Part shown: positions 1-6,165 of the stretch, one piece after another
Position numbering within the stretch: position 1 is the stretch's first letter
How the letters are laid out: each line of letters starts with the position of its first letter
DNA from: Desulfobulbaceae bacterium
GTDB lineage: Bacteria; Desulfobacterota; Desulfobulbia; Desulfobulbales; Desulfurivibrionaceae
Direction of reading: 5' to 3'
DNA length: 7,859 nucleotides
NCBI GenBank assembly: GCA_003557565.1
Contig: PWOG01000016.1
Coordinates: 1-7,859 of the forward strand
Position numbers and translations under genes: made by a program
The notes under the pieces: generated by a model
What the model was told of the DNA's origin: nothing
What the model saw: only the letters and a program-made list of their open reading frames with translations
The model's database searches: none

Positions 1-1
1 C

Positions 2-1708
2 CGAGTACTGCGCCGGTTGCAGGACGAACTCCCCGGCCTGATGCGCGACAGCCAGCCGGTTTGCCGGCGGCTCCGGAGCCGGCGCCCCGATCTTCGCCGG
101 CTGAGCGGCAAGGCCCGGCTGGTGGAGGCCCTGGGCCGGTGGGTGTTAACGGGCCAGGGGCGGGAAGGGTTGAGCGCCGAGGAAGAGAGACTTTTTCACC
201 GGCTGCTGGTCCTGCTGGACCCGGCTGATAATGGCGGTGATGCGCCGCCGGATGTCGCCGGGACAGCCGGGGAGGACGGAGTCGGCCGCAGCATGGAGCT
301 GACCGCCGCCCTCTACCGGCTGCTGGCAGGTGATAACGGGGGCCAAAGGGTAAGCGGTCTGCCCGGCGATTATGCCGGGGTTGAACCCCTGCTGGGGGGG
401 CTGCGTCCCCAGGCCTATCAGGTCGCCCGCCTGCGGCGGCGCAAGGAGCGCCGGCAGCGGTTCATCGAGGCCCTGGGCGCCTTTCTGCCCCCGGAGGCCG
501 CCGCCGCGGCGCCGGCGGCCGGGGAAGAAGAGGGTGAAGCCCCGGGCCCGGCCGCGCCGCTGGAAAGCGAGGGCCTGGCCATGCTGGTCTCCGGCCGGGG
601 TGAGCGGGAAGCCGAGCCGGACAGCCCCCAGCAAGATCAGGCGGGGCCCGAATACCTGGTCATCGGCGGCCGGGAGTTCCAGCTTCCCGAAGAGTTGCAG
701 GCCCTGGCCCGGGAAATCACTGATGACCTGGGGCGGGTGCCGCAGCACTATATCAGTGCCGCCATGGGCCAGGCCGGGAGCGGGCCGGTGGGCGGTCCCG
801 GCCCGGCGGGGCCGGAAGGGGAGGGCCAGGCCCTGGGGGGCCGCCTGGTTTACGATGAGTGGGATTACCGCCGGCAGGGGTTTCGCAAGAACTGGTGCCA
901 GCTCATCGAAAAGGAACTGGACCCGGTGCAGGGAACCTTTGTGGAGAACACCCTGGCCAGGTACCGCGGCCAGTTGCAGCAGCTCAAGCGCCAGTTTGAG
1001 ATGATGCGCCTGCAGCAGCGCTATCTCAAGCGTCAGCGGGACGGCGACGAGATCGATTTCGACGCCGCCGTGGAGGCCCTGGCCGACACCCGGGCCGGGG
1101 CCTCGGCCACGGACCAGCTGTTCATCCGCCTGGACCGGGATGAACGCAATATCGCCGCAGTGTTCCTGGTGGACATGTCCTCTTCCACCGAAGGCTGGAT
1201 CAGCACCGCCCTCAAGGAGGCCCTGGCCCTGATGTGCGAATCATTGGAGGTGCTGGGGGACCGTTACGCCATTTACGGCTTTTCCGGCATGCGGCGGCAG
1301 CGCTCCGAGTTCTACCACATCAAGCATCTGGAAGAAAATTACGATGCCCTGGTCCGGGGCCGGATCGCGGCCATCAACCCCCGGGAGTACACCCGCATGG
1401 GGCCGCCCATTCGTCATGTGACCCGGATGCTGGCGGCCACCGAGGCCCGGGTCCGGCTGCTGATCACCCTCTCCGACGGCAAGCCCGAGGATTATGACGA
1501 CTACAAGGGCGACTACGCCATTGAAGACACCCGCCATGCCCTGATCGAGGCCCGGGCCGCAGGGATTCATCCCTTCTGCATCACCATCGACCGGCAATCC
1601 CATGATTACATTCCCCATATGTACGGGGCGGTCAACTACTGTTTTATCGACGACGTCAAAAGGCTGCCTTTGCGCATGCCCGGGATCTACCGGACTCTTA
1701 CCACGTGA
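2..1708 (+). CDS. NorD/CbbO-family VWA-domain protein, 5'-truncated by window edge
   Basis: The reading frame is open from base 2, so the true start lies upstream; a TTG at 17 is only the first in-window start-like codon. Residues below count from that TTG. The C-terminal half is a von Willebrand A domain with MIDAS metal-site elements: DMSSS at residue 386, the Thr of YTRMG, and the Asp of LSDGK at 487. The later DYAIEDTRHALIEA and CITIDR stretches are typical of NorD and CbbO. Ahead of it is a charged, probably helical segment (QLQQLKRQFEMMRLQQRYLK) followed by RDGDEIDFDAAVEA, also seen in that family. The N-terminal part is rich in Ala, Pro and Gly (about residues 155-190 and 250-275), suggesting flexible linkers. 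NorD and CbbO proteins work with MoxR-type AAA ATPases (NorQ, CbbQ) to insert metal into or activate an enzyme, nitric oxide reductase or Rubisco. The partner and target here are not visible, so the exact role is open. Family placement is firm; the norD name is not claimed. Confidence 0.88.
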   Translation, partial: RVLRRLQDELPGLMRDSQPVCRRLRSRRPDLRRLSGKARLVEALGRWVLTGQGREGLSAEEERLFHRLLVLLDPADNGGDAPPDVAGTAGEDGVGRSMELTAALYRLLAGDNGGQRVSGLPGDYAGVEPLLGGLRPQAYQVARLRRRKERRQRFIEALGAFLPPEAAAAAPAAGEEEGEAPGPAAPLESEGLAMLVSGRGEREAEPDSPQQDQAGPEYLVIGGREFQLPEELQALAREITDDLGRVPQHYISAAMGQAGSGPVGGPGPAGPEGEGQALGGRLVYDEWDYRRQGFRKNWCQLIEKELDPVQGTFVENTLARYRGQLQQLKRQFEMMRLQQRYLKRQRDGDEIDFDAAVEALADTRAGASATDQLFIRLDRDERNIAAVFLVDMSSSTEGWISTALKEALALMCESLEVLGDRYAIYGFSGMRRQRSEFYHIKHLEENYDALVRGRIAAINPREYTRMGPPIRHVTRMLAATEARVRLLITLSDGKPEDYDDYKGDYAIEDTRHALIEARAAGIHPFCITIDRQSHDYIPHMYGAVNYCFIDDVKRLPLRMPGIYRTLTT

Positions 1709-1735
1709 GCACGGATTGTTATGGTCATGATCAAC

Positions 1736-1740
1736 GAGGT
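1736..1740 (+). promoter_or_regulatory. ribosome binding site deciding the kinase start
   Basis: GAGGT lies 6 bases before the ATG at 1747. The frame stays open upstream to a GTG at 1705 that overlaps the previous stop as GTGA, but no Shine-Dalgarno sequence precedes that GTG. The protein from 1747 opens directly into a membrane helix, as expected for this class. Confidence 0.65.
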
Positions 1741-1746
1741 TTGTCC

Positions 1747-4734
1747 ATGAATTCTCTCAAGGCCGGCTCCATCAGCAGGAACCTGGTTTTACTGGTGGTG
1801 GCCGCCGTGCTTCCCGCCCTGGTTATTCTTCTCTATAGCGGGGTCGAGCATCGGCGCCTCTCCATCGACAGCGCCCAGCAGGATGTCCTGCTGCTGACCC
1901 GCAGCATGGCTGAAAGTCAGAAAGACATGACCGGCGCCGCCCGCCAGATCCTCTCCACCCTCTCCCTGCTGCCGGCTATCCGGGAGGGAAACATGGAGAT
2001 GAGCGAAAAGATTCTGGAGGCTGTGTTTGAGCAGAACCCCGACTTTCAAAACATCACCTTAACCGATCCGCAGGGCCGGGTGCTGATTTCCGGCGGGGCT
2101 TATACCCCAGCCAATCTGTCCGACCGCAAGCATTTTCAAGAGGCCCTGGCGGAGGAAAGGTTCGCCGCGGGGGAATATATAATCACCCGGGTGGGCGACA
2201 ACCGGCCGGCCTTTGCCTTTGCCCATCCGGTCATGGACCGGGACGGTCAACCGTGGGCGGTGCTCACCGCTGCGGTTTCCCTGAGCCGCTTTGCCCATTT
2301 CCATGAGGCATCGAATCTGCCGGATAGATCCTTTCTGGCCATAACCGATCACCAGGGGATTCGCCTGTTCTTTTATCCGCCCATGCCGGAAACCAACCCG
2401 GTGGGCCGGCCCATTATCAGTCATTCCTGGGAAACCGCCCGCGGGGCCGAGGAACCGGCGGTTTTTTTCGGCCAGGGCTCCGACGGCATGCATCGGATCT
2501 TCGCCGTTAAACCGGTTCGCCTGGTGGCGGACGAAAAACCGTATATCTACTTGTGGGCCTCCATCCCGGAAAGCCATGTCCTGGGGCCGGCCAACGCCGT
2601 AATGCTCCGCAATCTGCTGTTGCTGGTGCTGGCCACCGCCATATCCATTGCCGTGGCCTGTTTCCTGGGCAGGAAAAACCTGGTTGGGCCCATCACCGGC
2701 CTGGTCAACCTGACCCGCCGTTTTGCCGACGGCCAACTAGACGCCCGGCTCACCTCTGCCGGTACCCAAATGCCCACCGAGATCGCCACCCTGACCCGGG
2801 CCTTTCATGATATGGCCTCTAAACTGGAGGCCAGCGGGCAGGTGCTGCGGGAAAACGAAGCCCGTTTTCGATTGCTGATGAACAGCCTTGATGCGCTGGT
2901 TTACGTGGCCGACATGGAAACCTACGAGATCCTGTTTATCAACGAGACCGGTAAGCAGATATTCGGTGATATCACCGGTAAGCTGTGCTGGCAGTCCTTG
3001 CAAAAGAACCAGCAGGGCCCGTGCGATTTCTGCACCAACCAGTATTTGCTGGATGAAAATGGCCAGCCCGCCGGAATTTATCACTGGGAGATGGAAAATA
3101 CTCTCACCGGTCAATGGTTTGATATCCGGGATCGGGCCATTAAGTGGGTGGATGGCCGGGTGGTGCGGCTGGAGGTGGCCACCGATATCACTTCCCGGAA
3201 GCAGGCGGAAAACCGGCTGGCTGAAGAGACCCAGCGGCTGGAGGTGACCCTGAAAAGCATTGGCGACGGGGTCATCAGCACCAACACCGAAAGCCGGGTG
3301 ACCCTGATCAACCAGGCGGCCGAAAGCATTACCGGCTGGAGCAGCCAAGAGGCGGTGGGCCTGCCCCTGAGCGAAGTGTTTACCCTGGTTGAAGAAGGCA
3401 GCGGTGAGCCCTGTCAGAACCCGGTGGAACGGGTGCTGGCCACCGGCGGGATCGTTGAACTGGAGCGGCAGGCAATTTTGCGGTCCAGGGACGGGCGGGA
3501 AATAAATGTTGCCGACAGCGCCGCTCCCATCAAAGACCTAAGCGGCGAAATCATCGGCGTGGTGATGGTCTTCCGGGATATCACCCAGCAGCTGCGCACC
3601 GATCAGGAACTGGTCAAGATTAAAAAACTGGAATCCATCGGGGCGCTGGCCGGCGGCCTGGCCCATGATTTTAACAACATCCTCACCGCCATCAGGGGCA
3701 ACATCGAGCTTTCGTTGCTGGACTCCCAGCTGCCGGACAACACCCGTTACCTGCTCCAGGAGGCGGTCAAAGCCTGCCAGCGGGCCCAGGAACTGACCCG
3801 GCAACTGCTTACCTTCGCCAAGGGCGGGCAGCCGATCCGGCAAGCAGCCTCACTGGCGGAGGTGATCAGGGATTCCGCCGATTTTGTGCTGCGGGGGAGC
3901 AAAACGGCCTGCCGCTACCTTATCCCGGACGATCTCTGGCTGGTGGATATCGACAAGGGTCAGATCAGCCAGGTGGTCCAGAACCTGATCTTAAACGCCA
4001 GCGAGGCCATGCCGGAGGGGGGAGTTATCGAGGTGGCATGCGACAATATCCTCGCCGCGGAAACGGGTGAGGTGGCCCTGCCCGGCCGGGGCGATTACGT
4101 GAAAATGAGTGTCAAAGACCATGGGGTGGGAATCCCCGCCAATGCCCTGGACCGGATCTTTGACCCTTATTTTTCCACCAAGAAACTGGGCAGCGGGCTG
4201 GGGTTGGCCATCTGTCACTCCATCGTCAGTAAGCATGACGGCCGAATCACCGTCCGTTCCACCCCCGGCAGCGGCACCACCTTTGAAGTCTATTTGCCGG
4301 TGTCGACCCAGGCCGCCGCCGACGTTGAGAAACCCCGGGAAACAGAGGCGGGAGCAGAAAAGGCCAGAATTCTGGTGATGGACGATGAGGAAATGATCCG
4401 TCAGGTCAGCCGGGCGGTGCTGGGCAGGTTGGGGCACCAGGTGCTGCTGGCGGAAGACGGTGATGCGGCGGTGCGGATTTACCGGGAAGCCATGGCCCAG
4501 GAGGCGCCCATAGACCTGATGATCATGGACCTGACCATCCCCGGCGGCAAGGGTGGCAAGGAGACCATCAAGGAAATCCTGGCCCTGGACCCGGCCGCCA
4601 AAGTGGTGGTGGCCAGCGGTTACTCCCACGATCCGATCATGGCCAATTATGCCGACTACGGCTTCAGCGCCGCCCTGGCCAAGCCCTTTGATCTGCGGGA
4701 GTTGACCAGGGTGGTCAACAGGCTCCTGGGATAA
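1747..4734 (+). CDS. membrane hybrid sensor histidine kinase (Cache-HAMP-PAS-PAS-HisKA-HATPase-REC)
   Basis: This 995-residue protein should sense an extracytoplasmic signal and autophosphorylate. Visible order: membrane helix 13-32; Cache-like periplasmic sensor about 38-285; second helix 289-310; HAMP about 311-370; PAS 1 about 372-484; PAS 2 about 495-615; histidine kinase core with GGLAHDFNNILTAI, phospho-acceptor His640; ATPase with N-box Asn750, G1 Asp791 (DHGVGIP), F-box IFDPYFSTK and G2 GSGLGLA from 815; and a C-terminal receiver with Asp879/Asp880, phospho-acceptor Asp928 and Lys979. All key catalytic residues are present, so it looks active. PAS 1 carries Cys414, Cys426 and Cys429 (C-x11-C-x2-C), a possible redox or metal site. 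The receiver is fused, with no HPt domain and no separate DNA-binding regulator in the window, so the output partner is unknown. It follows the VWA gene by 38 bp and is probably in the same transcript. The ligand cannot be read from sequence. Confidence 0.95.
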   Translation: MNSLKAGSISRNLVLLVVAAVLPALVILLYSGVEHRRLSIDSAQQDVLLLTRSMAESQKDMTGAARQILSTLSLLPAIREGNMEMSEKILEAVFEQNPDFQNITLTDPQGRVLISGGAYTPANLSDRKHFQEALAEERFAAGEYIITRVGDNRPAFAFAHPVMDRDGQPWAVLTAAVSLSRFAHFHEASNLPDRSFLAITDHQGIRLFFYPPMPETNPVGRPIISHSWETARGAEEPAVFFGQGSDGMHRIFAVKPVRLVADEKPYIYLWASIPESHVLGPANAVMLRNLLLLVLATAISIAVACFLGRKNLVGPITGLVNLTRRFADGQLDARLTSAGTQMPTEIATLTRAFHDMASKLEASGQVLRENEARFRLLMNSLDALVYVADMETYEILFINETGKQIFGDITGKLCWQSLQKNQQGPCDFCTNQYLLDENGQPAGIYHWEMENTLTGQWFDIRDRAIKWVDGRVVRLEVATDITSRKQAENRLAEETQRLEVTLKSIGDGVISTNTESRVTLINQAAESITGWSSQEAVGLPLSEVFTLVEEGSGEPCQNPVERVLATGGIVELERQAILRSRDGREINVADSAAPIKDLSGEIIGVVMVFRDITQQLRTDQELVKIKKLESIGALAGGLAHDFNNILTAIRGNIELSLLDSQLPDNTRYLLQEAVKACQRAQELTRQLLTFAKGGQPIRQAASLAEVIRDSADFVLRGSKTACRYLIPDDLWLVDIDKGQISQVVQNLILNASEAMPEGGVIEVACDNILAAETGEVALPGRGDYVKMSVKDHGVGIPANALDRIFDPYFSTKKLGSGLGLAICHSIVSKHDGRITVRSTPGSGTTFEVYLPVSTQAAADVEKPRETEAGAEKARILVMDDEEMIRQVSRAVLGRLGHQVLLAEDGDAAVRIYREAMAQEAPIDLMIMDLTIPGGKGGKETIKEILALDPAAKVVVASGYSHDPIMANYADYGFSAALAKPFDLRELTRVVNRLLG

Positions 4735-4752
4735 GCGCCTCCCTCCCGCTTT

Positions 4753-5766
4753 CTACCCCCACACCCCCGGGATCTTCTCCCGGCAGGCGGGGCAGGCGCC
4801 GGCGTCCAGGTGGTTGTCGATTATCCTGAAGCCGTGGCGTTTGATGAGCATGGTGTTGCAGGCCGGGCAGTAGGTGTTCTCCCCCCCCTCGCCGGGGATA
4901 TTGCCCTCGTAGACGAAGCGCAGACCGGCGGCCAGGCCGATATCGCGGGCCTGGCGCAGGCTGGCGGCCGGGGTCGGGGGGCGGTCGATCATCTCGTGGG
5001 TGGGGAAGAAGGCGGTGACATGCCAGGGGATGCTCGGATCGATCTCATTGATGAAGCCGGCGATTTCCTTCAGCTCATCGGCGCTGTCGTTGAGGCCCGG
5101 AATAATCAGGGTGGTCACCTCCAGCCAGATACCCAGTTCGTGCATCAGGCGGATGTTGTCCAGCACCGGCTGCAGGCGGGCCTTGCAGACCTTGCGGTAG
5201 AATTCGTCGGTGAAGGCTTTGAGGTCGATATTGATGCCGTCCAGCACCGTGGCCAGATGCCTGGCTACTTCCTCGGTCATGTAGCCGTTACTGACCCAGA
5301 CGTTCTTGATTCCCCGGGCTTGCGCCAGCACCGAGCAGTCGTAGGCGAATTCATAGAAAATGGTGGGTTCCACGTAGGTGTAGCTGATGCTCTGGCAGCC
5401 GGTGCGTTCGGCGGCGTCGACCACCTCCTCGGGGGTGCGTTGCTGGCCGGCGATTTCCCCCTGGTAGAGGTGGGGGTACTGGGAGACCTGGAAGTTTTGG
5501 CAGTGCTGGCATTTAAAATTGCAGCCCACCGTGGAGATGGAGTAAGAGCGACTGCCCGGCAGAAAATGAAAAAGGGGTTTTTTTTCGATGGGGTCGTGAT
5601 TTTCGGCTATCAGCCGGCCGTATACCAGGCTGTAGAGCTTGCCGCCCCGGTTTTCCCGGACCCCGCACAGGCCCCGGCGACCGTCCTTGATCCGGCAATG
5701 ATGGCTGCAGAGCCGACAGTGCAGGGTGGTTTCCTTTTCCGGCTGATAAAACATCGCTTCTTGCAT
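4753..5766 (-). CDS. amrS: AmmeMemoRadiSam system radical SAM enzyme
   Basis: This 337-residue radical SAM protein has the cluster motif GCNFKCQHC with Cys82, Cys86 and Cys89, which should hold the [4Fe-4S] cluster that cleaves S-adenosylmethionine. An N-terminal cysteine group (Cys17, Cys20, Cys24, Cys34; LHCRLCSHHC...GLCGVREN) and a C-terminal pair of CPAC motifs (Cys300/303 and Cys325/328) match the family and suggest extra metal binding. Other family signatures are EKKPLFHFLPG, WVSNGYMTEE, INIDLKAF and WHVTAFFP. The family is named for co-occurrence with AMMECR1- and Memo-like proteins; its reaction is not known to me. Neither partner is encoded in the window. I chose the ATG at 5766 (MQEAMFYQPE) because it matches the usual N-terminus and length and has GGGAG 9 bases upstream; starts at 5808 or 5835 lack a ribosome site. 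It converges on the kinase, with 18 bp between stops. The gene symbol is a family label. Confidence 0.9.
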   Translation of the reverse strand: MQEAMFYQPEKETTLHCRLCSHHCRIKDGRRGLCGVRENRGGKLYSLVYGRLIAENHDPIEKKPLFHFLPGSRSYSISTVGCNFKCQHCQNFQVSQYPHLYQGEIAGQQRTPEEVVDAAERTGCQSISYTYVEPTIFYEFAYDCSVLAQARGIKNVWVSNGYMTEEVARHLATVLDGINIDLKAFTDEFYRKVCKARLQPVLDNIRLMHELGIWLEVTTLIIPGLNDSADELKEIAGFINEIDPSIPWHVTAFFPTHEMIDRPPTPAASLRQARDIGLAAGLRFVYEGNIPGEGGENTYCPACNTMLIKRHGFRIIDNHLDAGACPACREKIPGVWG

Positions 5767-5775
5767 GACTTGAAT

Positions 5776-5780
5776 CTCCC
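5776..5780 (-). promoter_or_regulatory. ribosome binding site for the radical SAM gene
   Basis: Read on the minus strand, GGGAG precedes the ATG at 5766 by 9 bases. In-frame ATGs further upstream at 5808 and 5835 have no comparable purine-rich site. This supports the shorter, family-length protein. Confidence 0.5.
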
Positions 5781-5836
5781 GGGTAAGGTTTAGAACGAAC
5801 TTCTTCATTACAGCACAGCCCCGGCGGTGTGTCAAC

Positions 5837-5945
5837 GTAAGCGGTCACCAGGCACCGTCGAAAGCGGCGATCGGGCCGGCTCACGTACTGATGTACGCTT
5901 CGCCGTCCCGCTCGCCACAACCTGCGGCACCCGGTGACCGCTTAC
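5837..5945. repeat. long palindromic repeat element (form A)
   Basis: The element opens with GTAAGCGGTCACC (5837-5849) and closes with its exact reverse complement (5933-5945). Pairing continues inward to 5857/5925 with three A-C type mismatches, all of which become G-U wobbles in minus-strand RNA. A second nested arm pairs GGCGATCGGG (5866-5875) with CCCGCTCGCC (5907-5916), 9 of 10. A terminal CGTAC-TGAT-GTACG hairpin occupies 5884-5897. The whole 109 bp can thus fold as one long interrupted hairpin. It sits 70 bp upstream of the radical SAM start, so it may lie in that gene's leader. It is related to the shorter element at 6009-6057. It could be a dispersed REP- or MITE-like repeat or a structured RNA leader. 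Confidence 0.85.
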
Positions 5946-6000
5946 CATTTTGTCGGAACTTAAAACAACTCGCTGGACGCCGCCGGGAAATTATCGCATA

Positions 6001-6089
6001 CTGGTAGCGTAAGCGATCACAGGGCACCGCATCTTGCGGGACCCGGTGACCGCTTACCTCTTTGCCCCCGTGATCATTTACCTGGTAGC
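6001..6089. mobile_element. possible MITE-like insertion with 8-bp direct repeats
   Basis: CTGGTAGC occurs at 6001-6008 and again, identically, at 6082-6089. The 73 bp between them begin with GTAAGCGATCAC and end with GTGATCATTTAC (6070-6081), whose reverse complement matches the left end at 10 of 12 positions. Imperfect terminal inverted repeats directly abutted by a perfect 8-bp duplication are what a small non-autonomous transposable element leaves. Form B occupies the first 49 bp of this interval. No transposase is present, and the right end is degenerate, so a chance or older composite origin is possible. Confidence 0.4.
6009..6057. repeat. short palindromic repeat element (form B)
   Basis: The element opens with GTAAGCGATCAC (6009-6020) and closes with GGTGACCGCTTAC (6045-6057). 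The arms pair imperfectly down to a tiny loop near 6032. Its right end shares 18 identical bases, ACCCGGTGACCGCTTACC, with form A (6041-6058 against 5929-5946), and 23 of 24 when extended leftward. Its left end matches form A at 18 of 21 positions. Form B therefore looks like form A lacking the middle of about 65 bases. Confidence 0.82.
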
Positions 6090-6165
6090 AGGTCAGGTTG
6101 CCGCCACCGCGCAACCAACCATTGAAGTGGTAGGTTACCATAATCCATTGCCACGGACGGTGAAA

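Larger units (their letters stand above)
5767..6165. other. divergent intergenic region with palindromic repeats
   Basis: About 400 bp separate the outward-facing radical SAM and ferric-reductase-like genes. The stretch holds a 109-bp palindromic element, a second shorter relative, and 8-bp direct repeats around the latter, listed separately. Reading frames crossing it are dictated by the repeats and resemble no protein I know. Promoters for both genes should lie here, but I found no convincing paired -35/-10: GATAAT on the minus strand at 5990-5995 and CATAAT on the plus strand at 6139-6144 resemble -10 boxes without a good -35 at standard spacing. Confidence 0.7.

Noticed and set aside
146..748. 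Minus-strand open frame of 200 codons opposite the VWA gene
   Set aside because: It is a shadow of a GC-rich coding sequence, with a Gly/Pro/Gln-rich product and no family signature.
2947..2983. ACCGGTAAGC direct repeat and GGTGATATCACC palindrome inside the kinase
   Set aside because: Both lie in the PAS coding region (TGKQ...TGKL and GDIT) and are explained by codon choice; they do not match the intergenic repeat ends well.
4767..4783. CCGGGA-TCTTC-TCCCGG hairpin near the convergent gene ends as a terminator
   Set aside because: It is a perfect 6-bp stem but lies inside the radical SAM coding end and no T-run follows on either strand.
5574..5585. Run of eight A on the minus strand next to CCCC as a programmed frameshift site
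   Set aside because: The codons GAA AAA AAA CCC encode the conserved EKKP motif in frame, the heptamer is out of phase for -1 slippage, and the downstream frame is intact.
4810..5793. Long plus-strand open frame of 327 codons opposite the radical SAM gene
   Set aside because: It is antisense to a clearly conserved enzyme, has no recognisable domain and a composition typical of GC-rich shadow frames.
6139..6144. CATAAT as a -10 box for the flavocytochrome gene
   Set aside because: The nearest -35-like TTGAAG at 6122-6127 is only 11 bases away, too short for a standard promoter.
6034..6165. N-terminal extension of the flavocytochrome from a TTG at 6034
   Set aside because: The extra 44 residues are translated from the repeat element, TTG lacks a ribosome site, and the family-like protein begins with the helix after ATG 6166.
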